Below, piece after piece: positions 1-6,786 of a stretch of DNA of 19,382 nt. Location of the stretch: the NCBI GenBank assembly GCA_964342585.1, contig CAYFHK010000047.1, forward strand, positions 1-19,382, written 5' to 3'. Numbering within the stretch: the stretch's first letter is position 1; each line of letters starts with the position of its first letter. The notes below the pieces were generated by a model that ran no database searches, had not been told where the DNA came from, and saw nothing but the letters and a program-made list of their open reading frames with translations. Made by a program: the position numbers and the translations under genes. Source of the DNA: Parvularcula sp964342585 (lineage in GTDB: Bacteria; Pseudomonadota; Alphaproteobacteria; Caulobacterales; Parvularculaceae).

Positions 1-165
1 CATGGCCAGCAGAATAAGATCCGCTCCAAGTGTATCAGTCACACCTGCTGCGTGGAGCCGCGTGTAGAAATCAGGAAAACGGATCACGCCAATGGCGCCC
101 GCCAGCACGAAGATGCTGCCCGCGACGAAAAGGATCCATGAGAGCGCGTCAAGCAGTGCCGTCAT
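1..165 (-). CDS. mnhG: Na+/H+ antiporter subunit G, 3' end off window
   Basis: The first 55 codons of MnhG/MrpG, a small membrane subunit of the multisubunit monovalent cation/proton antiporter (Mnh/Mrp). Reading leftward from an ATG at 165, the protein opens MTALLDALSWILFVAG, followed by a hydrophobic helix, then GVIRFPDFYTRLHAAGVTDT near residues 26-45. The RFPDxYxRLHAA motif is the family hallmark. The frame is open to base 1, and family members are usually about 100-120 residues, so roughly half is missing. The start overlaps the end of mnhF by 17 bases, consistent with one coupled transcript mnhE-F-G. Identity is firm from the motif; the C-terminus cannot be assessed. Confidence 0.9.
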   Translation of the reverse strand, partial: MTALLDALSWILFVAGSIFVLAGAIGVIRFPDFYTRLHAAGVTDTLGADLILLAM

Positions 166-460
166 CACGCTCCCCCTCGAGTTCAATCGGCCCGCCCGTC
201 ATCACAGGAGACAATTGGTTATACCGGAAGAATTTCAGGATCGCGATTGTGCCCGCGAAATTGATCAGTGCATAGAGTAACGCGATATCGAGAAAGTCAG
301 GCCGCTCGGTGAGATAGCCGATCACCCCCAAAAGCAGCACGGTCTTGGTGCCAAAGCTGTTGACCGCCAAGACGCGGTCATAAAGCGTGGGGCCCAAAAT
401 CGCCCGCAAGAGGATGAGGGCCATGGCGATCACAATCGCGACGGTGGCGGTGATAAACAT
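149..460 (-). CDS. mnhF: Na+/H+ antiporter subunit F
   Basis: MnhF/MrpF, a 103-residue subunit of the multisubunit Na+/H+ antiporter in the inner membrane. Three hydrophobic segments are visible at about residues 2-22, 36-52 and 58-77. The motif LRAILGPTLYDRVLAVNSFG (about 18-37) matches the family's GPtxaDRvla signature, and DIALLYALINFAGTIA is the usual last helix. Length is normal for the family. It begins 6 bases after the mnhE stop, with an AGGAGA Shine-Dalgarno sequence inside the mnhE end, and overlaps mnhG. Regulation is presumably shared with mnhE. Confidence 0.93.
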   Translation of the reverse strand: MFITATVAIVIAMALILLRAILGPTLYDRVLAVNSFGTKTVLLLGVIGYLTERPDFLDIALLYALINFAGTIAILKFFRYNQLSPVMTGGPIELEGERDDGTA

Positions 461-466
461 GGGCGA

Positions 467-1072
467 TCAGCTCTCCTGGCCTTCGGCGAGGTACTCGGCG
501 CGGCGCGCTTCAGCCCAGGCCTTTCCCTCAGCGCCGTCGAGGGCGCAAACGCGCTCACCCATCGAGGTAATGCCGCTTTCATCTGCCAGATCTTCTGTCA
601 GCGCGTGGATCAGCACACTGTCTTCTTCAAGATCAACCGTCACCGTGCCGGGCGTCAGCGTGATCGAATTGCCGAAGATCACCTTGCCGAGATCGCTCGC
701 CTGATAGGCCGGCACACGGATCATTTTAGGTGAGAGTTTCAAGGTCGGCCGAAGCGCCTCAACCGCCACCGCAATGTTGGCTTTGCCGATCTCCAAGGTG
801 AGCCACAGCATGTAGGTGATGATGCCGGGAAAGATGCGCGAAGGGACGCCCTCGCGATCGAGCACCCCTGCCCGATCGGACAACGCCAAGGTGATGAAAA
901 CGCTCGCAACGCCGAAGCCGATCAGCGTCGCTTTGTCGAAAAAGCCCGACAACAATAGCCACAGCGCCATCAAGATGATGCCAAGCGCCAGATGGCGGCC
1001 AAGAGCGGACGTCAAGAAACTCAAAAGATCCCTCAATGCACTCGCCCGCTTGGCATCGGTGCCACGCGGCAT
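467..1072 (-). CDS. mnhE: Na+/H+ antiporter subunit E
   Basis: MnhE/MrpE, a membrane subunit of the Mnh/Mrp cation/proton antiporter. Hydrophobic segments lie near residues 29-44 and 50-64, with a third (ITYMLWLTLEIGKANIAV) near 84-101. The diagnostic segment VIFGNSITLTPGTVTVDLEE (about 130-149) is well conserved. At 201 residues it is longer than the usual 160 or so; the excess is a charged N-terminal extension (MPRGTDAKRAS). The ATG at 1072 lacks a strong Shine-Dalgarno sequence, so a different start is possible. It is the first gene of the mnhE-F-G block, 151 bases after an unrelated DUF2336 gene, so a promoter is expected between 1073 and 1223. A GC hairpin with T runs lies directly upstream. 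Confidence 0.92.
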   Translation of the reverse strand: MPRGTDAKRASALRDLLSFLTSALGRHLALGIILMALWLLLSGFFDKATLIGFGVASVFITLALSDRAGVLDREGVPSRIFPGIITYMLWLTLEIGKANIAVAVEALRPTLKLSPKMIRVPAYQASDLGKVIFGNSITLTPGTVTVDLEEDSVLIHALTEDLADESGITSMGERVCALDGAEGKAWAEARRAEYLAEGQES

Positions 1073-1079
1073 TTCTCAC

Positions 1080-1110
1080 AAAAAACGCAAAAGTCGCCCC
1101 GGCCCCGGGG
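1080..1110 (-). terminator. Possible intrinsic terminator or attenuator before mnhE
   Basis: Read on the minus strand, 1110-1097 is CCCCGGGGCCGGGG, which can fold as CCCCG/CGGGG around a 4-base loop. It is followed by CGAC, four T, GCG and six T (to 1080). It lies after the DUF2336 stop (1224) and ends 7 bases before the mnhE ATG. It could end the DUF2336 transcript or act as a leader attenuator for mnhE. The stem is short and the T tract is interrupted, so the call is tentative. Confidence 0.35.
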
Positions 1111-1223
1111 TCTCGCAGCGCACAAAATCGCATCATTTGGCGTGAAAGCAACACCTGTTCGACAGATTCCACCAAGTTGCACTGGCGAAAAGCGGACAGA
1201 CGGGGCGGGTAATCAGAGGAAGA

Positions 1224-2396
1224 TCAGGCGCTTAAGGCCGGTTGGGATGGGGCGGTGAGCGTTTCGCGACGCCAATCCCAATACCGCAGAATGGTGCGCG
1301 AATAGTCGCGGGCGATCATGTCGAAGACACCGACCAGCTCTTCTTGCTGGGCCTTATCGAAGGTCGGCCCCAGCCCGTCTTCCTTCCGGATCATGGTCGC
1401 CTTATCCATCACCTCAGCAAAGGCGGAGCGCGATATGCCGATGCTTTTGCACAGGATCGCAAAGGGCTCGCCGCCTTCATCCATCAAGGCACGGGTGGCC
1501 ACCGCTGGGGAGACGCCCGCCAAGAGGCCCGTCGCGGCACAGCGCTCGGGGTTGGGCTGCGCGCGGGCCGCAACAAGCATTTTCTCCACCATGTCGATGG
1601 ACACCGGCTCACCATTTCGGCCGCGCGGGCGATGCCGACGATCGCACAGGGTCAATACGCGCTTGGCCACTTCATCGGGCTCAGGGTCAGGGAAAACCGC
1701 TGAAAACGCGGGTTTCAGGGCGTTTTGCACCACGCCGCGATCGATCGCGAAGCGCGACAGCACCCGGCGCCGTTCGGCGGCTTGCAGCCACCAAAACATT
1801 TGAAAGCCGTGGCGCGGCTCCAACTCCAGCCGCTGAAGCACCAGCGGCCGAAGCCAATCCTCGTGCACGGAGCGCGCGACCAGACGATCGATTCGTTGGC
1901 TCGAAATGGCGATGTCTTTTCTGCGCAAGACGAGCTCAACGATGCTTTGCTCTTCGCTATCCAAGAGCGCCCCGGCAACAAAATCGCTGATGCGCAAACG
2001 ACGCGCAATGGCATCGCGGTGCGCGCTGCTCACGCCGATCGCCTCGATTAGCAGGCTGTCGGGAATGTCCTTAAAGGCGTCGATAAGGGGCCCGGCCACG
2101 ATAATCGGTTCGCGGAGAAGCGACCGTAGGAGCGTCGGTGGCGGGATCAGCACTGCGGCCAATCGTTCAGCGATTTCCACCTTCACCGTGCGCGGCAGAT
2201 ATTGGAACAGCTCGATGAGCATGTCGCCGGTAAAAGCGCGCTCATTTTCGTTCACCTGACCGGCCGGCAGCGCCAACACATCGACCAGCCCACGCGCAAT
2301 GTCGGCTCGCACGCTTTCGCGCGGGATCGGCATATCGCCCGCGTGTTCGTCAGCCGATGGGGCCGTCACGGCGTCGGCAGGATGGGCGTTGGTCAT
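1224..2396 (-). CDS. DUF2336 domain-containing protein
   Basis: A 390-residue soluble protein with no signal peptide or membrane segment. The central part (about 65-200) resembles DUF2336: VKVEIAERLAAVLIPPPTLL, then EPIIVAGPLIDAFKDIPDSL and SSAHRDAIARRLRISDFVAG, an all-helical HEAT-like repeat pattern. The C-terminal half (about 250-370) contains further helices (SRSAFAEVMDKATMI). DUF2336 has no settled biochemical role; some alphaproteobacterial members are associated with signalling or cell-cycle regulation, but nothing here shows that directly. The ATG at 2396 has an AAGG sequence 7 bases upstream. The gene is alone, divergent from a small lipoprotein, and its upstream region carries five T(A/T)ACGC repeats. 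The family call is good; the function is unknown. Confidence 0.85.
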   Translation of the reverse strand: MTNAHPADAVTAPSADEHAGDMPIPRESVRADIARGLVDVLALPAGQVNENERAFTGDMLIELFQYLPRTVKVEIAERLAAVLIPPPTLLRSLLREPIIVAGPLIDAFKDIPDSLLIEAIGVSSAHRDAIARRLRISDFVAGALLDSEEQSIVELVLRRKDIAISSQRIDRLVARSVHEDWLRPLVLQRLELEPRHGFQMFWWLQAAERRRVLSRFAIDRGVVQNALKPAFSAVFPDPEPDEVAKRVLTLCDRRHRPRGRNGEPVSIDMVEKMLVAARAQPNPERCAATGLLAGVSPAVATRALMDEGGEPFAILCKSIGISRSAFAEVMDKATMIRKEDGLGPTFDKAQQEELVGVFDMIARDYSRTILRYWDWRRETLTAPSQPALSA

Positions 2397-2405
2397 GGAA
2401 TAGCC

Positions 2406-2476
2406 TTACGCATAGACAAAAATGGCTAACGCAATAGCTTTAACGCAGCGTTTCAGAGTGGTAACGCGCCTTACGC
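2406..2476. repeat. Five T(A/T)ACGC repeats in a divergent promoter region
   Basis: Between the DUF2336 gene and the small lipoprotein gene, the plus strand carries TTACGC (2406), TAACGC (2427), TAACGC (2441), TAACGC (2462) and TTACGC (2471), all in the same orientation. Start-to-start spacings are 21, 14, 21 and 9 bases. The 21-base spacings would place copies on the same DNA face, as in a multi-site operator. No regulator is identified. Confidence 0.45.
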
Positions 2477-2489
2477 TTCATCAATGAAG
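2476..2489. repeat. Short inverted repeat upstream of the lipoprotein gene
   Basis: CTTCAT-CA-ATGAAG is a perfect 6-base inverted repeat with a 2-base spacer, 26 bases before the lipoprotein ATG. It could be an operator half-site pair. At 6 bases per arm it could also be chance. Confidence 0.25.
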
Positions 2490-2515
2490 GCGCGCGCAAG
2501 CGAAAGGTCGAGCCT

Positions 2516-2806
2516 ATGGTATCCCGCATTCTCCCGCTTCTCCTGGGCTCGTCACTGCTCGTGGCCGGTTGCGTTGTCGACTCAGAGGCGCAGCAAGGCG
2601 CCTTTTATCCAAAAGGCTTCACCGATGGCTGCAGAACGGCCGAGGCCGAACAGGCCAGCTTCGACACCAGCGTTTATCGCGACGCCGTTTTGTTCAAGAC
2701 AGAGCCAAGCTACGCGACAGGGTGGCGCTCTGGTTATGCCCAGTGCACCCGCCGCGGTGATTTCGACAATCGGCCAGGCGACCTTGGCGCGCGCGACACC
2801 TATTGA
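2516..2806 (+). CDS. Small putative lipoprotein
   Basis: A 96-residue protein of unknown function. The N-terminus is a lipoprotein signal peptide: MVSRILPLLLGSSLLVAGC, with lipobox LVAGC and the lipidated cysteine at residue 19. The mature part has the pattern FTDGCRTAE then YATGWRSGYAQC, a Cys-anchored motif of small alphaproteobacterial lipoproteins recalled from memory, with two cysteines (about 39 and 77) that could form a disulfide in the periplasm. A GAAAGG sequence precedes the ATG. It is divergent from DUF2336 and converges on the sulfotransferase gene with a 36-base gap. Codon use and the coherent signal peptide favour this frame over the longer overlapping frame starting at 2484. 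Confidence 0.75.
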   Translation: MVSRILPLLLGSSLLVAGCVVDSEAQQGAFYPKGFTDGCRTAEAEQASFDTSVYRDAVLFKTEPSYATGWRSGYAQCTRRGDFDNRPGDLGARDTY

Positions 2807-2842
2807 GGATCGCGGGTTGGCGATGAAGGTTCGCGTGGCCCG

Positions 2843-3532
2843 CTAAGGCCGCTCGAAAAATTCTTCGTGCATTGAACCGCCCCCAATGCCCTCGCCGTTC
2901 ATCACCGGTCCGCCAGCTGGCGATCGCAGCATCTCGAACACTTGATCGAACTCTTCTTTCGAGTTGATGTGAGGGTACGGTTCGTCCGGGACCGGAACGC
3001 CGAGGAAATTGGCAAGCGGTGCCCATCCATCCTTCGCCTGAAAGACCAACAGCCGGTCCGGGCCAAACGCGTCCTGAACAGCTGCATTGTGCGCGTTAAA
3101 GGCATTAATGATCGCGGCGCGGTCGTTGATATCGCCGCCCACATGATCGTCGATGGTGGCCTTCAACATACCGCCCCACTTTGTGCCGGCGTACAGCCCT
3201 TGTAGGGTTTTGCTGAAAATCGTTTCTTGCGTCGAGGTGGCCCAACTCTCAGCGCTCCGTACCGAGAGAACAATCTTCGCCGCAGGATAGGCTGCTGCCA
3301 ATTCGCGCCAGTAGTTCGATGCCGGAAAATCGACGGTCGCCACATAGTCCGCGAAGATAGCGTCCCAATCTGGCTTGCCGCGCGCCGCATCGAGCCACAA
3401 ATCAACATGGCCCGCATGCCCGAGCACTTCGCTCATGTGGTAACAAGCGCCCCCGAGCAGTTTCTCCAGTGCCAACTTTAGCGATGCCGTGCCGGTGCGG
3501 CCGAAGCCAGCCCCAATGACTTTCAGCGTCAT
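2843..3532 (-). CDS. Sulfotransferase-family protein
   Basis: A 229-residue protein of the P-loop sulfotransferase superfamily (Sulfotransfer_4-like). Members move a sulfo group from PAPS to small molecules or glycans, though many bacterial members have no known acceptor. The N-terminal GAGFGRTGTASL (7-18) is the 5'-phosphosulfate-binding loop. KIVLSVRSAESW (86-97) fits the 3'-phosphate-binding strand with its Arg and Ser. There is no signal peptide, so it is cytoplasmic. The ATG at 3532 has a strong GGAGG 6 bases upstream. It follows the M19 dipeptidase gene by 89 bases on the same strand, so co-transcription is possible but not evident. The acceptor substrate cannot be read from the sequence. 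Confidence 0.85.
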   Translation of the reverse strand: MTLKVIGAGFGRTGTASLKLALEKLLGGACYHMSEVLGHAGHVDLWLDAARGKPDWDAIFADYVATVDFPASNYWRELAAAYPAAKIVLSVRSAESWATSTQETIFSKTLQGLYAGTKWGGMLKATIDDHVGGDINDRAAIINAFNAHNAAVQDAFGPDRLLVFQAKDGWAPLANFLGVPVPDEPYPHINSKEEFDQVFEMLRSPAGGPVMNGEGIGGGSMHEEFFERP

Positions 3533-3565
3533 AACGATCCTCCCTCGATCTTTTCGGCGACCTTA

Positions 3566-3621
3566 GGCGCAGACGTGATCGATAGCGAGGCGGTTTGGAA
3601 CGCGGCGCACGTGATAGAGCG
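3566..3621. repeat. Imperfect direct repeat in the gap before the sulfotransferase gene
   Basis: GGCGCAGACGTGATCGATAG (continuing to 3587) is echoed by GGCGCACGTGATAGAGCG at 3604-3621. They align with about 18 shared positions and two 2-base gaps. The pair fills much of the 89-base gap between the M19 and sulfotransferase genes. It may be a duplicated regulator site or a chance slippage remnant. Confidence 0.3.
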
Positions 3622-4893
3622 CTATTTCAATACATCCGGAGACGACAGCGTCGAGGTGCGCGCCGCTTCGACCTGGCGCATCACGCGCAAGAGGTTGCCG
3701 CCCCAAATATTGGCGATGTCTTGATCGCTATATCCCGCTTCGATCAGGGCGTCCGTAATCTTCGGTACATCAACGATATCGACCATGCCGTCGACACCGC
3801 CGCCGCCATCCCAATCCGCGCCGATCCCCACATGATCCGGCCCCACCAGATCGAGGGTATGGAACAGGTGCTCTAGATATTTATCCAGCGTCGAACGCGG
3901 CGGCGGAAATTCCGCATCGAGCGCCATCCGATCGGCACGATAGGCCTGCATCTGCGCGTCGGACAACGAACCAATGTCGCCGCCATATTCCGCGTTCAGC
4001 GCATCAAGCGCTGCTTGCCGCTCAGGGGTCGGGTTCAATTCTTCAAGGTAGCTGCCATAGGCGTTCACGTGGACAACCCCGCCCATTTCGGCGAGCTCCA
4101 CGAGAAGATCATCAGGCACGTTACGTGGATGTTCGTACACGCCATCAGGACCGCTGTGGGAGAGGATCACCGGTGTCGTCGACAGCGCCATCATATCCCG
4201 CAGCGCGTCGTCTGACGCGTGGGACGCATCAATAAGCATCCCTAAACGGTTGGCTTCACGAATCAGCTCCTCGCCCAGCGGGCTTAAGCCGCCATAGATC
4301 GGCTCATCCGTCGCACTGTCTGCAAACTGATTGTTACGGAAGTGGACAGGCCCCATCATGCGGAGGCCAGCCACGTAGAACGTACGGAGCAGCGAGACAT
4401 CGAGCCCAAGCGGGTATGCGTTCTCCATGCTCTGATAAACGACGATCTTGCCCTCGCTATGAATGCGCTCGGCATCGTCGGCGTTGAAAGCAAGCTCGAC
4501 CGAGTCGCTATATTTCGCCGCCATCTCGCGGATCGCCATTTGTCGGAGGACCGCATCGGTGCGCGCCGCGGCGTAAGCGGCTTCATGCAACACACCTTGC
4601 GGGGTGTAGATCACCCAAAAGCCGCCATCGAGCTGGCCTTCCTCGAGCCGCGGCAAGTCGACCTGCGTGCGATCTTCCTCATAGGAGCCGCGTTGGGAAA
4701 AATTGTAGGCGGGCCGGTGGAAATAGGCCGGCGTGTCGAGGTGAGCGTCCATGGTCAAAATGGAGGCGTGGAGGCTATTCTCGCTCGGCGCGCCCCGAGC
4801 GGATTTTGACATGGCATCACCGCCGCCGGACATGGGGGTTGCGCACCCTGCCATCAGCATCGCAGCAGCGCCGGCTACACCATATTTGATCAT
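3622..4893 (-). CDS. Membrane dipeptidase (peptidase M19), lipoprotein
   Basis: A zinc-dependent M19 (renal dipeptidase-like) enzyme, expected to hydrolyse dipeptides, including some with D-residues, outside the cytoplasm. Numbered from ATG 4893 (423 residues), it starts MIKYGVAGAAAMLMAGC, a lipoprotein signal with Cys17. The metal-site residues are present: H51 and D53 (DAHLDT), E157 (SMENAY), H225 (DASHAS), H246 (LSHSG) and D360 (GIGADWDGG). Length fits the family. A TTG codon one position upstream would also be open, but AAGGAG sits 7 bases before the ATG, which favours 4893. A weak promoter match (TTGCCT at 4945-4940, TAGCAT at 4923-4918, spacing 16) lies upstream. A second, diverged M19 gene is at 11792-12985. 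Confidence 0.92.
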   Translation of the reverse strand: MIKYGVAGAAAMLMAGCATPMSGGGDAMSKSARGAPSENSLHASILTMDAHLDTPAYFHRPAYNFSQRGSYEEDRTQVDLPRLEEGQLDGGFWVIYTPQGVLHEAAYAAARTDAVLRQMAIREMAAKYSDSVELAFNADDAERIHSEGKIVVYQSMENAYPLGLDVSLLRTFYVAGLRMMGPVHFRNNQFADSATDEPIYGGLSPLGEELIREANRLGMLIDASHASDDALRDMMALSTTPVILSHSGPDGVYEHPRNVPDDLLVELAEMGGVVHVNAYGSYLEELNPTPERQAALDALNAEYGGDIGSLSDAQMQAYRADRMALDAEFPPPRSTLDKYLEHLFHTLDLVGPDHVGIGADWDGGGGVDGMVDIVDVPKITDALIEAGYSDQDIANIWGGNLLRVMRQVEAARTSTLSSPDVLK

Positions 4894-5003
4894 CAACCCG
4901 CTCCTTTTTGCGCCTTCATGCTAAGGAGGTGCTATAAAAAGGCAAGACGCGGTTATAGGGCACTTAGCGACACGGAACGAACGTTTCGCGAAAGGGTGAT
5001 CCC

Positions 5004-6095
5004 CTATTTGCTCCGCCAAGGAACAATCGGTGAACGGCGCACAATGTGGCCCATTTTTCGTCCGGGCCGCGCCTCGGCCTTGCCGTAAAGCGTGAGCGAT
5101 GCGCTTTTCTCCTCTGCAAGGGCTGCCCACTGGTCAGCATCCTCGCCGATGAGATTTAGCATTTCTGCATCGCAATGCCGGGAGGGATCGCCGAGCGGCC
5201 AATCCACGATGGCCCGGATATGCTGCTCGAATTGATCTGTGTGCGTTGCCTCCGGTGTCCAGTGGCCGGAGTTGTGCACTCTCGGGGCGATCTCGTTTGC
5301 CACAAGTCCCCGTTCTGCATCCCAGAAGAATTCAAGCGTCATCACCCCAACGTATTCGAGCGTCTCCATGACGCTTGCGGTGAGGCTTTGCGCCTTCGCG
5401 GTCACGGCGTGGGGCAAGCCGCACGGCACGATGGAGCGACGAAGAATCCCGCTTTGATGTTCATTACGCGGTGCATCGAAAAACGCCATCGTGCCATCCG
5501 CGCGCCGCGCGGCAATTTGCGAAATCTCGCACTCAAAGGGCACGAGCCCCTCGATAATGGCGGGCACGGCTTTGATGGCGTCATAGGCAAGGCTTGGATC
5601 ATCACCGCGCCGGATCCGCGCCTGGCCTTTGCCATCATATCCAAAGCGACGGGATTTTAAGATCCCCTCGCCGTTGAGCGAAGAAAGGGCGGGCGTCAGA
5701 TCGCCCATGCGATCGATCGGGAAAAAGGGCGCCGTCTTGAGCCCAAGGCGCTGAAGAAATTGCTTCTCGACGAGCCGGTCCTGACACACCGCGAGCACCT
5801 GATCGTCGGGCCGCACCGGCGTGCCGATTTCGATCAGCTTCCGGACAGTATGTGGCGGGACGTTTTCAAACTCATAGGTCGCCACATCGATCGCTTTGGC
5901 GAATTTTGCGATGGCCTCGCCGTCCTCATACGCTGCGCGAATATGCTGGTTGGCGACCTGTGCTGCCGGCGGATCTTCGTCCGGCCCCAGCGTGACAACG
6001 CGAAAGCCGAGCCGCGCCGCCGCAACGGCCAGCATCCGGCCCAATTGGCCCGTGCCCAGAATGCCAATGGTGGAGCCCGGCGGAAGCGGCGCCAT
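5004..6095 (-). CDS. purK: N5-carboxyaminoimidazole ribonucleotide synthase
   Basis: PurK, a cytoplasmic ATP-grasp enzyme that makes N5-CAIR from AIR, bicarbonate and ATP in de novo purine synthesis. In its 363 residues: the N-terminal nucleotide-fold motif GILGTGQLGRML (11-22), YEFENVP (74-80), the ATP-grasp glycine loop RRFGYDGKGQ (149-158), the metal-binding segment VANEIAPRVHNSGHWT (265-280), and the C-terminal lid LYGKAEARPGRKMGH (336-350). All fit an intact enzyme of normal length. It begins 6 bases after purE, clearly as an operon; its Shine-Dalgarno sequence is weak, suggesting translation coupled to purE. A 110-base gap separates it from the next minus-strand gene. Confidence 0.97.
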   Translation of the reverse strand: MAPLPPGSTIGILGTGQLGRMLAVAAARLGFRVVTLGPDEDPPAAQVANQHIRAAYEDGEAIAKFAKAIDVATYEFENVPPHTVRKLIEIGTPVRPDDQVLAVCQDRLVEKQFLQRLGLKTAPFFPIDRMGDLTPALSSLNGEGILKSRRFGYDGKGQARIRRGDDPSLAYDAIKAVPAIIEGLVPFECEISQIAARRADGTMAFFDAPRNEHQSGILRRSIVPCGLPHAVTAKAQSLTASVMETLEYVGVMTLEFFWDAERGLVANEIAPRVHNSGHWTPEATHTDQFEQHIRAIVDWPLGDPSRHCDAEMLNLIGEDADQWAALAEEKSASLTLYGKAEARPGRKMGHIVRRSPIVPWRSK

Positions 6096-6101
6096 GGATC
6101 T

Positions 6102-6608
6102 CTACAGCTCCACCGGATCTTGCGGGGGCGCCTCAACAACGCTGTCCGTTTGCGCAGCGCGCCACGCGTCCAGCCTGCCAGCAATGCCCTCATCGCTAAG
6201 ACTTAAAATCGAGGCCGCGAGAAGGCCTGCATTCTTTGCGCCCGCCGTGCCGATGGCGAGCGTGCCGACGGGGACGCCGCCGGGCATTTGCACAATGGAA
6301 AGAAGGCTATCGAGACCACTCAGCGTCTTCGACTGCACGGGGACGCCAAGAACCGGCAGAGACGTCATCGCCGCGACCATGCCCGGCAGATGCGCCGCCC
6401 CGCCCGCGCCGGCAATGATCACCTTGTGGCCTGCGTCTCGCGCGCCTTTTGCAAAATTCACCAAGCGGTCCGGCGTCCGGTGGGCGGAGACGATCAGATC
6501 TTCGTGCTCAATGGCCAAGACATCGAGAATATCGGCGGCCGCTTTCATTGTCGGCCAGTCCGATGTTGACCCCATAATGATCGCCACGGGGGGCGGTGTG
6601 ATGGCCAC
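6102..6608 (-). CDS. purE: N5-CAIR mutase (class I PurE)
   Basis: PurE, which converts PurK's product N5-CAIR to CAIR. The 168 residues carry the class I signatures: MGSTSDWPTM (12-21), SAHRTPDRL (41-49) with the catalytic His43, and AGAGGAAHLPGM (66-77). Translation starts at a GTG (6608) preceded by GAGGGAG at suitable spacing. The next in-frame ATG falls inside the conserved first strand, so it is too late. The C-terminal 20 residues (rich in Glu, Pro and Asp) are a normal variable tail. It is first in the purEK operon and is divergent from the GGDEF-like gene across a 178-base intergenic region. Confidence 0.97.
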   Translation of the reverse strand: MAITPPPVAIIMGSTSDWPTMKAAADILDVLAIEHEDLIVSAHRTPDRLVNFAKGARDAGHKVIIAGAGGAAHLPGMVAAMTSLPVLGVPVQSKTLSGLDSLLSIVQMPGGVPVGTLAIGTAGAKNAGLLAASILSLSDEGIAGRLDAWRAAQTDSVVEAPPQDPVEL

Positions 6609-6686
6609 GGGGGGCGCTCCCTCATTCAGAAAAACAGCGCCCCTAGCCGAAAACGGTGCGCTTGGGCACCCCTATTTATGCGCCCC

Positions 6687-6738
6687 CGTTACCGCCGATA
6701 TCTCAAATTCAATCGTTTCGCGCCACCGATCGGTAACG
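6687..6738. repeat. Inverted repeat between purE and the GGDEF-like gene
   Basis: CGTTACCG at 6687-6694 and CGGTAACG at 6731-6738 form a perfect 8-base inverted repeat with 36 bases between arms. The right arm belongs to the 10-mer GGTAACGCGC (6732-6741), which also occurs at 2460-2469 upstream of DUF2336. The placement between divergent genes suits a regulator site acting on either or both. Confidence 0.4.
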
Positions 6739-6786
6739 CGCAACTGGCAATAAAAACCAGCGATCACGGCCGAGGGAGCGACGCGG

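Noticed and set aside
2484..2846. A 120-codon plus-strand frame overlapping the small lipoprotein gene
   Set aside because: It is Arg/Ala/Pro-rich with no recognisable domain, while the overlapping 96-residue frame has a clean lipoprotein signal and a ribosome binding site.
4921..4930. A near-perfect Shine-Dalgarno sequence (CTAAGGAGGT) on the plus strand
   Set aside because: The only start codon in range is followed at once by a stop (GTG CTA TAA); no plus-strand frame is served.
4974..4993. GGAAC resembling an EcfG -35 element next to the palindrome TTTCGCGAAA
   Set aside because: No GTT -10 element at 16-17 bases, and it would transcribe antisense into purK. The palindrome has no loop and no T tract, so it is not a terminator.
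5175..5660. A 161-codon plus-strand frame inside purK
   Set aside because: Antisense shadow of a conserved enzyme; no domain or ribosome binding site.
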